In this document: positions 19,556-29,387 of the stretch, in pieces | How the letters are laid out: the number at the start of each line of letters is the position of its first letter | Position numbering within the stretch: position 1 is the first letter of the stretch | Assembly: GCA_021300355.1 (NCBI GenBank) | Contig: JAJTEF010000009.1 | Location: forward strand, 33,540 to 97,539 | Reading direction: 5' to 3' | DNA from: Sphingomonadaceae bacterium | GTDB lineage: Bacteria > Pseudomonadota > Alphaproteobacteria > Sphingomonadales > Sphingomonadaceae | Length of the DNA: 64,000 nt | Notes under the pieces: model-generated | What the model was told of the DNA's origin: nothing | Database searches by the model: none | Seen by the model: the letters and a program-made list of their open reading frames with translations, nothing else | Program-made: the position numbers and the translations under genes

Positions 19556-21316
19556 ATGGCAGGTGAACTACACAGCGAAAGCATAAGCGATCTGCTCGTC
19601 ATTCTGGGCGCGGCTGGAATCGTCATCCCGGCCTTCGCCCGTTTTCGCATCACGCCGATTATCGGTTTCATCTTGGTGGGGATAATGGTCGGCCCCATGG
19701 GCCTCGGCACTTTGGTCGAACGCTATCCATTGCTTGAATGGGTAACCATTACCAATCCAGAGGCCATTGGCCCCATTGGCGAATATGGCATTATCTTATT
19801 GCTGTTCACGATAGGGCTTGAACTGTCCTTTCGGCGATTGTGGAAGATGCGGCGTCTGGTTTTTGGCGTGGGCGCGGCGCAATTGTTCGGTGCGGGGCTC
19901 ATCATTGCTGCGGGGCTTTTGCTATTTGGCTATAACCTGACGGCGGCGATTGGCATCGGCATTGCGCTGGCGCTTTCATCGACTGCGCTGGTGCTGCCGA
20001 TTTCGGGCACGCATTCTGCCGTTGGCAAATCGGCCCTTGGGATGTTGCTTTTCGAAGATCTTGCGATCGTCCCGATCATCTTCGTCCTGGGGGCGCTGGC
20101 TCCACAAGCGGGTTCGGATTCGTGGGAGGGCATTGTTACTGTTCTCTGGCAGGGCACATTGGTGATCGTCGGCATGCTTGTGCTTGGCCGCTTCTTCCTG
20201 CCCCGCTTGTTCGGACAGGCCGCGCGCACCAAAAGCCCTGAGCTATTTGTGTCGGTCAGCCTGCTGGTGGTGATCGTGGCAAGCCTCGCGACGGGTGCGG
20301 TTGGCCTTTCGCCCATCGTCGGCGCAATGATCGCGGGCCTGTTAATCGCCGAGACGGACTATCACACCGAAGTCGCCGTCATGACCGCGCCGTTCAAGGG
20401 GTTGGCGCTGGGTGTGTTTCTGATCAGCATCGGCATGCAAGTCGATCTGCGCTTTGTCACGGCCAATTGGGCAGCGTTGGTCGGTGCCGTTGCCAGCGTC
20501 ATTCTGATAAAGGCGGCGGTTACCGCAGGCCTGCTGAAGCTGAACGGCGCACGCACGGGGACCGCGACCGAGACAGGCGTTCTTATGGGAAGCCCATCCG
20601 AAACCACGCTCATTGTGTTAGGCGCAGCCGGCGCGGCGCAGATTATTGACGCTGCGACCATCAATTTCTGGCAAGTCGCAACCGCGATTGGCTTAACCAT
20701 CACGCCGATATTGGCACGCATCGGCCACGACATGGCGCGCCGAATTGAACTGCGCGAGACCGACGACGAGATATATGAGCAAGACCCGGCACAGGAACCG
20801 CGTACGGTTGTCATTGGCTTTGGCCGGGTCGGTCATTTGGTGGCCGACATGCTGACGAAGCATGGGCAGCCTTATGTTGCGGTTGAATCCAATGTGGATG
20901 CGGTCACAGCGGCGCGGCGCGGTGGGTATAAAGTTATCTTTGGCGACATCTCACGACCCGAAACATTGGACAAGCTAAGCCTTGGCCACGCAAAGGCGAT
21001 TATTCTGACCATGGACCAACCGGTGCTGGCCGAACATATCGTCAAGCGCGTCCGCCAGTGGTTGCCGGATATTACCATCGTTACGCGCGCCCGCGATGCA
21101 GACCATGCCGCACGCCTGTATCAGGCCGGGGCAACCGACGCCGTTCCCGAAACGCTGGAAAGCTCGCTTCAGCTATCGGAAGCCGTGCTTGTCGACCTCG
21201 GCGTGGCCATGGGCCCCGTGATCGCATCGATCCACGAAAAGCGCGACGAATTCCGGCGGCAGATTAAAGAAGCCGGCGGCCTCGACGAGGCCCCCAAGCT
21301 CAAGCTTACGTCTTAA
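19556..21316 (+). CDS. CPA2-family monovalent cation/proton antiporter with TrkA-N domain
   Basis: Membrane antiporter of 586 residues similar to KefB/KefC and YbaL. About 12 to 13 hydrophobic helices occupy residues 1-400, including the conserved membrane core [10 protein letters not shown] and [17 protein letters not shown] with the ion-binding acidic residue. A RCK/TrkA-N nucleotide-binding domain follows at about 420-540 ([16 protein letters not shown], the Rossmann motif). The family usually exchanges K+ for H+ under control of ligand bound to the cytosolic domain; the exact ion is inferred. The start at 19556 is chosen because the upstream in-frame extension overlaps icd and its terminator. 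Its 3' end overlaps alaS (convergent) by 4 bases. Confidence 0.92.
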   Translation: MAGELHSESISDLLVILGAAGIVIPAFARFRITPIIGFILVGIMVGPMGLGTLVERYPLLEWVTITNPEAIGPIGEYGIILLLFTIGLELSFRRLWKMRRLVFGVGAAQLFGAGLIIAAGLLLFGYNLTAAIGIGIALALSSTALVLPISGTHSAVGKSALGMLLFEDLAIVPIIFVLGALAPQAGSDSWEGIVTVLWQGTLVIVGMLVLGRFFLPRLFGQAARTKSPELFVSVSLLVVIVASLATGAVGLSPIVGAMIAGLLIAETDYHTEVAVMTAPFKGLALGVFLISIGMQVDLRFVTANWAALVGAVASVILIKAAVTAGLLKLNGARTGTATETGVLMGSPSETTLIVLGAAGAAQIIDAATINFWQVATAIGLTITPILARIGHDMARRIELRETDDEIYEQDPAQEPRTVVIGFGRVGHLVADMLTKHGQPYVAVESNVDAVTAARRGGYKVIFGDISRPETLDKLSLGHAKAIILTMDQPVLAEHIVKRVRQWLPDITIVTRARDADHAARLYQAGATDAVPETLESSLQLSEAVLVDLGVAMGPVIASIHEKRDEFRRQIKEAGGLDEAPKLKLTS

Positions 21317-23955
21317 CCCGCAATCTTTGCTTTAATGGCATCCAATGCCGCCTGCGCCAGCTCAGCACCAGCTGGACCGCCGCCTTGTGCCATGTCGGGA
21401 CGTCCACCGCCACCTTGGGCGCCCATCGCCTCGGTCGCAGCGCGAACGAGGTCTGGAGCGGTCAACGTGGCGTGGAGCGCGGGTGAGACCGCGACAACGA
21501 CGGTGTTGCTGTTCTCATTCGCCGCGATGATGGCGACGATGCCGCTGCCAATGGCTTTCATCTGGTCATCGGCCAAACCGCGCAGGGCTTTTGGTTCAAT
21601 ACCATTGATGACTTGGCCCATGAATGTGACATCACCGATTGTTTCGGCTTCTGCCTTGGGACCACTGCCACCGGACAATGCGAGCGCGGTTTTGGCTTCG
21701 GAGAGTTCTTTCTCCATCCGCTTGCGTTCGCTCATCAATGTTTCAATACGCACGCCGACTTCATCAGGCGCGGTTTTCAGCATTGCGGCGACATTCTTCA
21801 ACTGTGTTTCGCGGCCAACAAGCCACAGGCGTGCGGCCTCTCCGGTCAATGCTTCGATACGGCGGATACCGCTTGCGACGGCGCCTTCGGACACGATCGT
21901 GAACAAGGCAATGTCACCCAATGCGTTGACATGCGTGCCACCGCACAGTTCGAGCGAATAATGCGTGTCATCGGTCTTGCCCATCGTCAGCACGCGGACT
22001 TCCTCGCCATATTTCTCGCCAAACAAAGCAAGCGCACCCGCAGCGACCGCGTCATCGGGAGTCATCAAACGCGTGGTTACAGCCTGATTTCCACGGATTT
22101 GCGCGTTCACATCGGCTTCAATCATCGCAATTTCATCAGCCGTCACCGCCTGATTATGCGAAAAGTCGAACCGCAGACGATCCGGTGCAACAAGGCTGCC
22201 CTTTTGCGTCACATGGCTGCCCAGTCGTTCACGCAATGATGCGTGCAGCAAATGGGTTGCGCTATGGTTGGCGCGCAGCGAGTCACGGCGGATTGTATCG
22301 ATTTTCAAGGTGACAAAGTCGCCGACCTTGATCTCGCCCGTTCCAATCGTCACCTGATGGGCATGCAAACGTCCAAGCGGCTTTGCGGTGTCAGTTACTT
22401 CACCGCGCATGTTGGTGCTTGAAATAACGCCAGCGTCGCCCATCTGGCCGCCGCTTTCGCCATAAAATGGCGTTTGGTTGGTGATGACGGTCACGGTGTC
22501 ATTTGCCACAGCAGACTGCACTTCAACGCCATCGTTGACGAGGGCAACGACTTGCCCCTCGCCTTCATTGGCTGCGTACCCGGTAAACTCGGTCGAACCA
22601 ACGCGTTCGGCGATGTCGAACCAGACGTCGTCCGATGCCTTGGCGCCGGAACCCTTCCATGCGGCACGCGCCATGGCCTTTTGATTGTTCATCGCGGTTT
22701 CAAAACCGGCCTGATCAATGCCCAAGCCCTGCGCACGCAACGCATCTTCGGTTAGGTCATATGGAAAGCCATATGTGTCATAAAGCTTGAACGCGGTATC
22801 GCCGGCAAGGATATCGCCGGGCTGCATACCCGTGGTCGCTTCATCAAGCAGCTTGATACCCTTGTCCAGCGTACGGCGGAACTGGGTTTCTTCCTGCTTC
22901 AACGTTGCTTCAATCATCGGTTGCGCGCGAAGCAATTCGGGATAGGCCGCGCCCATTTCAGCGGCGAGGCTGCCCACCAAACGGTGCATCAACGGCTCTT
23001 TTGCGCCAAGGATGTGCGCATGGCGCATGGCGCGGCGCATGATGCGGCGCAGAACATAGCCGCGACCTTCGTTCGACGGCATGACACCGTCGGCCAACAG
23101 GAAGCTGGTCGAGCGCAAATGGTCGGCAATCACGCGGTGGCTGGCCATTTGGTCGCCCTGCGCCTTGGTACCGGTCAGCTCTTCCGACGCATTGATCAGC
23201 GCCTTGAACGTGTCGGTGTCGTAATTGTCGTGCACGCCCTGCATGACCGCCGCGATGCGCTCAAGACCCATGCCGGTATCGATCGACGGCTTTGGCAACG
23301 GCACATCGGTGCCGTCATCCTGCCGCTCGAACTGCATGAACACGAGGTTCCAGATTTCGACAAAACGGTCGCCATCTTCATCCGGGCTTCCGGGAGGGCC
23401 GCCAAAGATATGGTCGCCATGGTCATAGAAAATTTCGCTGCACGGACCGCATGGCCCCGTGTCGCCCATCGACCAGAAGTTATCGTTCGTCGCAATACGG
23501 ATAATGCGTTCTTCAGGAAGGCCCGCAATCTTGCGCCACAGGTCGAACGCCTCGTCATCGGTATGGTAAACCGTCGTCGTTAGGCGCGATGGATCAAGAC
23601 CCCATTCCTTGGTCAGCAATGTCCACGCATGGGTAATCGCCTGTTCTTTAAAGTAATCGCCGAACGAGAAGTTGCCGAGCATTTCAAAGAATGTGTGGTG
23701 GCGCGCCGTGTAGCCGACATTGTCCAAATCATTATGCTTGCCGCCCGCACGCACGCATTTCTGGCTTGAAGCTGCACGCGGCGTTTCGCGGCTTTCAAGG
23801 CCCGTAAATACGTTTTTAAACGGTACCATGCCGGCATTGACGAACATCAATGTCGGGTCATTGTAAGGCACGAGTGGCGCGGACGAGACTATGTCGTGCT
23901 GAGCAGCACCGAAATAATCAAGGAACCCGCGGCGAATATCATTGGTCGATGTCAT
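21313..23955 (-). CDS. alaS: Alanyl-tRNA synthetase
   Basis: Charges tRNA-Ala. The 880 residues match the bacterial enzyme. N-terminal class II catalytic core (residues 1-about 380, for example [15 protein letters not shown] and [11 protein letters not shown]). The editing domain carries the zinc ligands HSATHLLH and CGGTHV. The C-terminal DHHA1 domain ends in a glycine-rich stretch ([16 protein letters not shown]). All key motifs are intact. It also charges the tmRNA encoded at 51480-51822, which keeps the alanine identity pair. Confidence 0.97.
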   Translation of the reverse strand: MTSTNDIRRGFLDYFGAAQHDIVSSAPLVPYNDPTLMFVNAGMVPFKNVFTGLESRETPRAASSQKCVRAGGKHNDLDNVGYTARHHTFFEMLGNFSFGDYFKEQAITHAWTLLTKEWGLDPSRLTTTVYHTDDEAFDLWRKIAGLPEERIIRIATNDNFWSMGDTGPCGPCSEIFYDHGDHIFGGPPGSPDEDGDRFVEIWNLVFMQFERQDDGTDVPLPKPSIDTGMGLERIAAVMQGVHDNYDTDTFKALINASEELTGTKAQGDQMASHRVIADHLRSTSFLLADGVMPSNEGRGYVLRRIMRRAMRHAHILGAKEPLMHRLVGSLAAEMGAAYPELLRAQPMIEATLKQEETQFRRTLDKGIKLLDEATTGMQPGDILAGDTAFKLYDTYGFPYDLTEDALRAQGLGIDQAGFETAMNNQKAMARAAWKGSGAKASDDVWFDIAERVGSTEFTGYAANEGEGQVVALVNDGVEVQSAVANDTVTVITNQTPFYGESGGQMGDAGVISSTNMRGEVTDTAKPLGRLHAHQVTIGTGEIKVGDFVTLKIDTIRRDSLRANHSATHLLHASLRERLGSHVTQKGSLVAPDRLRFDFSHNQAVTADEIAMIEADVNAQIRGNQAVTTRLMTPDDAVAAGALALFGEKYGEEVRVLTMGKTDDTHYSLELCGGTHVNALGDIALFTIVSEGAVASGIRRIEALTGEAARLWLVGRETQLKNVAAMLKTAPDEVGVRIETLMSERKRMEKELSEAKTALALSGGSGPKAEAETIGDVTFMGQVINGIEPKALRGLADDQMKAIGSGIVAIIAANENSNTVVVAVSPALHATLTAPDLVRAATEAMGAQGGGGRPDMAQGGGPAGAELAQAALDAIKAKIAG

Positions 23956-24018
23956 AACGAAAGCGACTTAGGGAACGACTCGCCGCCCTGCAAGCCGGAT
24001 ATGCACTTTGCCGCTCCA

Positions 24019-24645
24019 TCAGGCATAAGCGTAGGGTCCGCCCTTTTCGAGCGCGCGCTGAAATGCGGGCCGTGCGTGGATTGATTCCACAAATTTGGTG
24101 AGATTCGGGCGGTTGACGGCACGGCCCATTTTAACGGCGGCCTCCGCTGGAAAGCTCAACATGATATCGGCGCCGCTCATCGTATCACCCACAAACCATC
24201 CGCTGGCGTTCAAGCCATCCTCCATGAACTGGAAATGGCTTTCCAATTGTTCGTTAATGCGCGGGTGCAGCGGCGCGGCGGCTTCGCCCAAACGGGCCGT
24301 GTACAGGTTGAGCAAAATCGGCGTCATCGCCGAACCTTCGGCAAAATGCAGCCACTCAAGGTAACGGATATGTTGATCTGTCCCACGTGGTGGCACCAGA
24401 TGTGCGCCGTTATGACGTTCACACAGATATTCGACGATGGCCCCTGATTCAAAAACGACATTGCCGGCGTCTTCTATCATCGGTGACTTACCCAAAGGAT
24501 GTAATTTCAACAGCGCCTCGGGCGCAAGATTGGTCACGGCATCGCGTTGGTGGTGCACAATTTCATACGGCACGTTCAATTCTTCGAGGAGCCACAAAAT
24601 ACGTTGCGACCGCGAATTGTTCAAATGGTGCACTGTGATGGTCAT
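24019..24645 (-). CDS. Glutathione S-transferase family protein
   Basis: Cytosolic GST-fold protein of 208 residues. The thioredoxin-like N-terminal domain (residues 1-about 78) has SRSQRILWLLEELNVPYE and the glutathione-contacting VFESGAIVEYLCER. The C-terminal helical domain has the DIMLSFPAEAA signature in place of the usual SxADI stretch (SGADIMLSFP). The early Ser in NNSRSQR is the likely thiol-activating residue. The substrate is unknown. It starts 2 bases after the arginase-family stop, so both are co-transcribed; a functional link is not obvious. Confidence 0.88.
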   Translation of the reverse strand: MTITVHHLNNSRSQRILWLLEELNVPYEIVHHQRDAVTNLAPEALLKLHPLGKSPMIEDAGNVVFESGAIVEYLCERHNGAHLVPPRGTDQHIRYLEWLHFAEGSAMTPILLNLYTARLGEAAAPLHPRINEQLESHFQFMEDGLNASGWFVGDTMSGADIMLSFPAEAAVKMGRAVNRPNLTKFVESIHARPAFQRALEKGGPYAYA

Positions 24646-24647
24646 GG

Positions 24648-25466
24648 TTATTCTCCTGAATGATTTTGATAGATACGCGCGGCGATTTCCCGAACCAGCT
24701 TGGCCCCGACGATTGCCGTAACATCGTTGACGTCGCGGTCGGGATTAAGTTCCACGACATCCGCGCCGACAATTGCTGCATTCTGTCGGGCAAGTATCGA
24801 AAGGACTTCGCGCACCGTCAAGCCACCCGGCTCCGGATGTGCCACACCCGGCGCCTCCGACGGATCAAGGCCATCGAGATCAAAGCTGATGTAGAGCGGC
24901 CCTTCAAGAACGGGAACATGCTCCGGCGAGAAGTTCAGCATCGGGAGTATTTCAACGCCATAACGCTCCGCCTGTTCGCGGCAATGCCGGTTCAGCGTCC
25001 GAATACCGACTTGAACAATGCGCTTGGCATGGCCGGCTTCCAATATGCGGGCAAATGGCGATGCATGGCTGCGCGGATTGCCTTCAAAATTGGCATAAAT
25101 GTCGGGGTGCGCATCGAAATGCAAAATGTTGAGCGGACCATGACGCGCCGCCAGAGTCGCAACCACCGGATATGTTACCGAATGATCGCCACCCATCAGC
25201 AGAGGAACCGCTCCCGCGTCCATCGCGTCAGCCACCGCCTTTACGATAAGCGCGTCATCAGCCGCGGCATCCACGTCCAAAAGCGGCACATCGCCGCGAT
25301 CGATCAGCGCGATGTCGGTTCCTATTTCAAGGCCGCACTCGGTCAATAGGTTACCGCGATCGCTAAATATCGCATGGCGAATTGCCGCCGGTGCAGCCGC
25401 TGCGCCACGTTCGAAAGAACTGTTTTGATCTGTGGGCAAGCCAATCAGGTGAATCTGCAAAGTCAT
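24648..25466 (-). CDS. Arginase/agmatinase-family ureohydrolase
   Basis: Di-manganese ureohydrolase of 272 residues. The metal-binding motifs are MGGDHSVTYP, HFDAHPDIY and SFDLDGLDP, all complete. Family members hydrolyse arginine, agmatine, formiminoglutamate or guanidinobutyrate with release of urea or formamide; the sequence cannot choose between them. The N-terminal pattern (IGLPTDQNSSFERGAAAAP) resembles bacterial arginase/formimidoylglutamase-like proteins. With astA-astB at 48.8-51 kb and aguA at 62 kb, the window encodes three enzymes acting on guanidino compounds. Confidence 0.88.
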   Translation of the reverse strand: MTLQIHLIGLPTDQNSSFERGAAAAPAAIRHAIFSDRGNLLTECGLEIGTDIALIDRGDVPLLDVDAAADDALIVKAVADAMDAGAVPLLMGGDHSVTYPVVATLAARHGPLNILHFDAHPDIYANFEGNPRSHASPFARILEAGHAKRIVQVGIRTLNRHCREQAERYGVEILPMLNFSPEHVPVLEGPLYISFDLDGLDPSEAPGVAHPEPGGLTVREVLSILARQNAAIVGADVVELNPDRDVNDVTAIVGAKLVREIAARIYQNHSGE

Positions 25467-25551
25467 TGATGCAGTTGTGCCGTAGTCACCCTGCCTGTCA
25501 AGAAGTCAGCGGCGCGCGCGACACTTCATATATCTGTGCACGGCAAAACAA

Positions 25552-25626
25552 AGTGACCCGCCCCGGGGTGGACCAGGACGGGTCGAAAGCAGCGGCCTCA
25601 GGCAAGGCCGCGCTTGTTCCTATATT
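25552..25626. other. Candidate structured RNA / double hairpin downstream of recA
   Basis: The 162-base gap between the arginase-family gene and the recA end holds two strong inverted repeats. One is GACCCG ... CGGGTC (about 25555-25580) enclosing CCCCGGGG. The other is GCGGCC-tcaggca-aGGCCGC (about 25588-25608). On the plus strand a T-rich stretch (TATATTTTTT) follows about 14 bases later. The second hairpin may simply be the recA terminator read on the minus strand. The segment GGACCAGGACGGGTCGAAAG has a faint likeness to the SRP RNA tip, but the core does not fit well, so I do not call it ffs. Confidence 0.35.
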
Positions 25627-25628
25627 TT

Positions 25629-26708
25629 TTAAACGTCGTCTTCCACGTCAGGCCCTGTCATAAGGACTTCAGCGACTTCTTCGGTCTTACCGCGGATGGC
25701 GGCTTCCAACCGTGCCGCAACTTCAGGATTTTCCGTGAGATAGCTTTTTGAATTCTCACGACCCTGCCCAATACGGATCGAGTCATAGCTGAACCAGCTA
25801 CCGGACTTTTCGACAATTCCAGCCTTCAGGCCCAGATCCAAAAGCTCCCCGGTCTTGGAAATACCTTCGCCATACATGATGTCGAATTCGACCTGCTTGA
25901 AAGGTGGAGCCACCTTGTTTTTCACAACCTTCACGCGGGTCGTGTTGCCCACAATATCTTCGCCAGACTTAATCTGACCCGTGCGACGAATATCCAAACG
26001 GACCGACGCATAGAATTTCAACGCATTACCGCCCGTGGTCGTTTCGGGCGAACCGTACATCACACCGATTTTCATACGGATCTGGTTGATGAAAATCACC
26101 ATGCAGTTCGACCGGCTGATTGAACCTGTAATTTTGCGAAGCGCCTGGCTCATCAAACGGGCTTGCAAACCGACATGGCTGTCGCCCATTTCACCTTCGA
26201 TTTCGGCGCGCGGCACAAGTGCAGCAACCGAGTCGATAACCAAAATGTCGACTGCGTTAGAACGCACCAGCGTATCTGCAATCTCAAGTGCTTGCTCACC
26301 CGTGTCGGGCTGCGACACGATGAGGTTATCAATATCGACACCCAATTTCTTCGCATAGCCCGGATCCAGCGCATGCTCTGCATCGATAAATGCCGCCGTA
26401 CCGCCTGCCTTCTGCGCCTCTGCAATTGCATGCAGAGTCAGCGTGGTCTTACCCGAGCTTTCTGGTCCATAAATTTCAATGACCCGTCCCTTAGGTAGGC
26501 CGCCAATGCCAAGCGCAATATCCAGGCCAAGCGAGCCTGTAGACACTGCATCAATAGCAATAGCCTCACGACTACCCAGCTTCATCGCCGAGCCTTTACC
26601 GAAGGCGCGATCAATCTGCGCGAGCGCCGCTTCCAACGCCTTTTCACGTTCCGAACTTTTCATACCGTTTGCCTGATTCCCATCGACCATTTTAAGACTT
26701 GCTGCCAT
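25629..26708 (-). CDS. recA: Recombinase RecA
   Basis: ATP-dependent strand-exchange protein of 359 residues, central to homologous recombination and the SOS response. Walker A is GPESSGKTT, Walker B is [13 protein letters not shown], and loop L2 contains [27 protein letters not shown] (core GSPETTTGG). The ATG at 26708 has a strong AGGAG site 7 bases upstream. The C-terminal tail is acidic (PDVEDDV), as usual. A LexA-type box lies about 80-90 bases upstream. The gene is followed by a double hairpin. Confidence 0.98.
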   Translation of the reverse strand: MAASLKMVDGNQANGMKSSEREKALEAALAQIDRAFGKGSAMKLGSREAIAIDAVSTGSLGLDIALGIGGLPKGRVIEIYGPESSGKTTLTLHAIAEAQKAGGTAAFIDAEHALDPGYAKKLGVDIDNLIVSQPDTGEQALEIADTLVRSNAVDILVIDSVAALVPRAEIEGEMGDSHVGLQARLMSQALRKITGSISRSNCMVIFINQIRMKIGVMYGSPETTTGGNALKFYASVRLDIRRTGQIKSGEDIVGNTTRVKVVKNKVAPPFKQVEFDIMYGEGISKTGELLDLGLKAGIVEKSGSWFSYDSIRIGQGRENSKSYLTENPEVAARLEAAIRGKTEEVAEVLMTGPDVEDDV

Positions 26709-26775
26709 TTTTCCACTCCTTTAGCGTCATGCCTGTTCCGGAACATCATCCGGAATAACCATTATGTACACCTTC

Positions 26776-26800
26776 TGTTCCAAAAGAACAAGAGCGGAAC
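26776..26800. promoter_or_regulatory. LexA (SOS) operator of recA
   Basis: On the plus strand GAAC-AAGAGCG-GAAC (26786-26800) is an exact alphaproteobacterial LexA box (GAAC-N7-GAAC, or GTTC-N7-GTTC reading toward recA). The overlapping TGTTC-CAAAA-GAACA (26776-26790) is a further inverted repeat sharing one half site. The position, 78-92 bases upstream of the recA start, is typical of an SOS promoter. A separate GTTCCGGAAC palindrome lies nearer the gene at about 26735-26744. Confidence 0.8.
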
Positions 26801-26834
26801 AAAATTATTTATGCGTTTATTTTCAATACCTAAA

Positions 26835-27160
26835 CTAATTAGCCTTCACGAGAGCATCGTGGACCGCTTCCGCAATTTGCTGAACTGAAAATGGCTTAGC
26901 AAGGAACGACACATTGTCGAGGCTGATCGTCTCGCGCAACTGCTCCTCTGCGTAACCGGACATGAACAACAGGCGGATGTCGCCATATGTCTCGCGCAAA
27001 TTGCGTGCCATTGTCGGGCCATCCATATTGGGCATGACGACGTCCGAGACGATGAGGTTGCGAGCGCCAATACCGCCAGCTGACGCACATCCAGCTTGGC
27101 GGACTGGTCCATGTCCCCGCCAAATATCTGGAATTGGGTCGGCGGGGATATCTTGTTCAA
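26835..27160 (-). pseudogene. cckA: cckA remnant: N-terminal tip joined to receiver-domain end
   Basis: Between recA and the M13 remnant, two pieces of one gene are visible in different frames. The upstream piece starts at about 27160 (TTG, preceded by GGAG) and reads NKISPPTQFQIFGG ... KLDVRQLAVLALA, like an N-terminus running into a membrane helix. From about 27060 a second frame reads NLIVSDVVMPNMDGP ... LLFMSGYAEEQLR ... FLAKPFSVQQIAEAV, the second half of the C-terminal receiver of the hybrid kinase CckA. PAS regions, kinase core and first half of the receiver, including its acidic pocket, are absent. CckA normally drives the CtrA phosphorelay and has about 650-800 residues. The order recA-cckA is usual in sphingomonads. 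Loss by deletion or assembly error; the N-terminal assignment is inference. Confidence 0.65.
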
Positions 27161-27169
27161 AGCGGCTCC

Positions 27170-27480
27170 TTACCAGATGCGAACGCGGTCCTCAGGCTTG
27201 AGGTACAATTGCCCGTCTGCTTTTGGCTGGAACGCATCGTACCATTTGTCAAGATTGCGCACGACCCACGCGCGTTGTTCCGACGGGCTGTGCGGGTCGG
27301 TTATCAAGCGCTGACGCAAATTTGCCTCACGATAATTGCTGCGCCCTAGCTGCGCCCAGCCAAGGAAAAAGCGCTGATCGCCGGTCATTCCGTCAATCAC
27401 CAACCCAGTTGCGGACCGTCTTTAGCGGGCTCTTGCGTGGCAGCTGTGCGCGAAAGCTGGTGTGGCAAAAGGCTAAAAAA
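27170..27480 (-). pseudogene. M13-family metallopeptidase remnant (ends only)
   Basis: The last 77 residues of a neprilysin-like M13 zinc peptidase are intact: IDGMTGDQRFFLGWAQ, REANLRQRLITDPHSP, VVRNLDKWYDAF, ending RVRIW, which is the standard M13 terminus. Upstream, in another frame (about 27410-27475), AATQEPAKDGPQLG resembles the mature N-terminus of sphingomonad M13 peptidases. The HExxH zinc site and about 550-600 residues between are missing, and no signal peptide is seen. The junction is near 27404-27415. The product cannot be catalytic. Adjacent to the cckA remnant, with a similar defect. Confidence 0.7.
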
Positions 27481-27482
27481 GC

Positions 27483-28049
27483 TTATCCACGAGACGCAAT
27501 TGACTTCGACCGGCGTCGCCACTTGGCGCTTATCCGCCAGCGCCAAAACCATGCCGAGAGCACATAACCGATCAGCGCTGCTGCGATGGATATGATCGCA
27601 AGCCCTGCGACGCCTTGGACAAGCGCCAAAGGTGCTTCGTTCCAGACATAATCACCCCACGCGGAAAGCGGCGCCGATGTCTCGATAAGTTGATAAAAAT
27701 GGCCGGAGCCATTGTTCAACCGCAGCACCGATTCACCGACATACACCGACCCAAGCAAAATGAATGGCGTTGTGGCCGGCATGCTCAGGAACGTCATCGC
27801 CGCGCCGATGGGGATATTTGCCCGAAATGGCAGCGCCAGCAGCGCGACACCAGCGATCTGGACACCCGGTATCAAAAGGAAAATCCCGACCAACAGGCCA
27901 AGAGCTACACCCCGGGGGACGGAGCGCCGTGTAAAGCGCCAGAGGGCGGGATGAAACACGCGCTGCGCAAACGGCCGCAGAAAGCGGCTGCGTTCAAAGC
28001 TGTCGCGCGTGGGGGCTTGCCTGTGCAACCAGGTATCAAACTTACTCAT
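27483..28049 (-). CDS. DUF2062 membrane protein
   Basis: Inner-membrane protein of 188 residues. The DUF2062 core is visible as [39 protein letters not shown] and [18 protein letters not shown]. Hydrophobic helices lie at about 45-70, 85-105 and 140-170, with a strongly basic C-terminus ([15 protein letters not shown]). The biochemical role of the family is unknown. Its ATG overlaps the smpB stop by 4 bases, so it is coupled to smpB and dapA upstream. Confidence 0.88.
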   Translation of the reverse strand: MSKFDTWLHRQAPTRDSFERSRFLRPFAQRVFHPALWRFTRRSVPRGVALGLLVGIFLLIPGVQIAGVALLALPFRANIPIGAAMTFLSMPATTPFILLGSVYVGESVLRLNNGSGHFYQLIETSAPLSAWGDYVWNEAPLALVQGVAGLAIISIAAALIGYVLSAWFWRWRISAKWRRRSKSIASRG

Positions 28050-28528
28050 CCACGGTCGCGCATAATGCGTCCTTGCTCACGCTTCCAATCCCGTTCTTTC
28101 TCGGTAGCACGCTTATCAGGTGCTTTTTTGCCCTTTGCCAACGCCAATTCCACTTTCGCCCTGCCGCGTCCATTGAAATAAATCGACAGAGGCACAAGCG
28201 TCATGCCCTGCCGCATCACCGCGCCATGCAGCTTGTTTATTTCGCGCTCGTTCAACAGCAATTTTCTGGGCCGCTTTGGTTCGTGGTTAAACCGGTTTCC
28301 ATGGCTGAATTCGGGGATATTTGCGTTAATTAACCAAATCTGATCATCGCGAACTTCTGCATAGCTTTCGGCGATGGACCCTTCACCAAAACGCAAAGAT
28401 TTTACTTCCGTACCGGTCAGGACAATTCCGGCCTCATATTTGTCATCGATATGAAAATCATAACGGGCGCGCCGGTTTTCGGCGACCGTTTTGACTTTGT
28501 TGAATGCTTCGGGCTTTGGACGCGTCAT
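28046..28528 (-). CDS. smpB: SsrA-binding protein SmpB
   Basis: Partner of tmRNA in trans-translation, 160 residues. Motifs are [32 protein letters not shown] (core ARYDFHI and GTEVKSLR), KKLLLN-type [13 protein letters not shown], and the basic C-terminal tail [22 protein letters not shown] (core [11 protein letters not shown]), which occupies the mRNA channel of stalled ribosomes. The tmRNA itself is at 51480-51822. The start overlaps the dapA stop by one base (TAATG). Confidence 0.96.
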   Translation of the reverse strand: MTRPKPEAFNKVKTVAENRRARYDFHIDDKYEAGIVLTGTEVKSLRFGEGSIAESYAEVRDDQIWLINANIPEFSHGNRFNHEPKRPRKLLLNEREINKLHGAVMRQGMTLVPLSIYFNGRGRAKVELALAKGKKAPDKRATEKERDWKREQGRIMRDRG

Positions 28529-29300
28529 TAAATAAGCCCTGCATTCTCCAAGGCGGCATCAACCTGACGACGGCTCGCCTCGCTTGGCGGGGTCATTGGC
28601 AAACGCAACTCGGTTGGGAAACCGTCGATGACGCGTGACAACGCATATTTAACTGGACCCGGCGATGCGTCAGAAAACAACGCTAAATGAAGTGGATACA
28701 GCTTATCATTCAGTTGACGTGCCAAGTTATAGTCACCCGATGCACATGCTGCCTGAAATTCTGCACATAATTTCGGCGCAACATTCGCAGTAACCGAAAT
28801 GCACCCGCGCCCGCCAGCCGCATTGAACGCAAGCGACTGTTCGTCGACGCCCGAAAGCAAGCAGAAATCAGGTCCGCAAGCCAACCGATGGTCCGTGACG
28901 CGTGGCATGTCACCGCTTGCGTCCTTGATACCGATCACCGTCGGCAACTGCGCAAGGCGCGCAACCGTTTCTGGCTTAATGTCAGTCACGGTACGACAAC
29001 CAGTCCGGCAGCCGCACCGCTTTTCTTTGAAAAGTTAAGATGGAGAATGGCGTTATTGGTGTCATTCGACCCACAGCCGGCAATAACGGGTACGCGCCCG
29101 GCGGCTTGCTCAATACACACTTCGATCACGCGATGATGCTCTGCGTTTGACAGCGTTGACGCCTCACCGGTCGTCCCGGCGGGCACCAGCGCGCTTGATC
29201 CTTGGTCGATTTGCCAATCGATCAACGCACGAAAATGCTTTTCGCTAAACGCTCCGTCGCAAAAAGGAGTCACTAGAGCCGGTATCGATCCCGAAAACAT
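28528..29300 (-). pseudogene. dapA: 4-hydroxy-tetrahydrodipicolinate synthase with internal gap and frameshift
   Basis: First enzyme of the diaminopimelate/lysine branch, condensing pyruvate and aspartate semialdehyde. The N-terminal part (29300-28986) reads normally through [16 protein letters not shown] and [17 protein letters not shown] to GLVVVP, then stops. The C-terminal part (28989-28528) resumes in another frame with [21 protein letters not shown] (catalytic Lys) and the normal end. The two frames overlap by 4 bases (GTGA). The missing stretch, normally about 33 residues from YYN-PSQEG to YNVPGR, contains the catalytic tyrosine. The protein cannot be functional as written. Either real deletion or a sequence error. 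Confidence 0.85.
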
Positions 29301-29387
29301 AGCATTACACTTTCAATCTGCGCCATATAGGCCGCTAAGGGCTATATAGTCGTTCGTTCAGCACCTGATAAGGATGGGGCACATAAT

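Noticed and set aside
25552..25600. Possible SRP RNA (ffs) tip GGACCAGGACGGGTCGAAAG
   Set aside because: The symmetric internal loop and GGAA/GAAA-capped stem of domain IV cannot be drawn properly; kept only as a structured element.
26835..29300. Idea that the broken genes mark insertion of a mobile element
   Set aside because: No transposase, inverted ends, target duplication or foreign composition; the defects are losses, not insertions.
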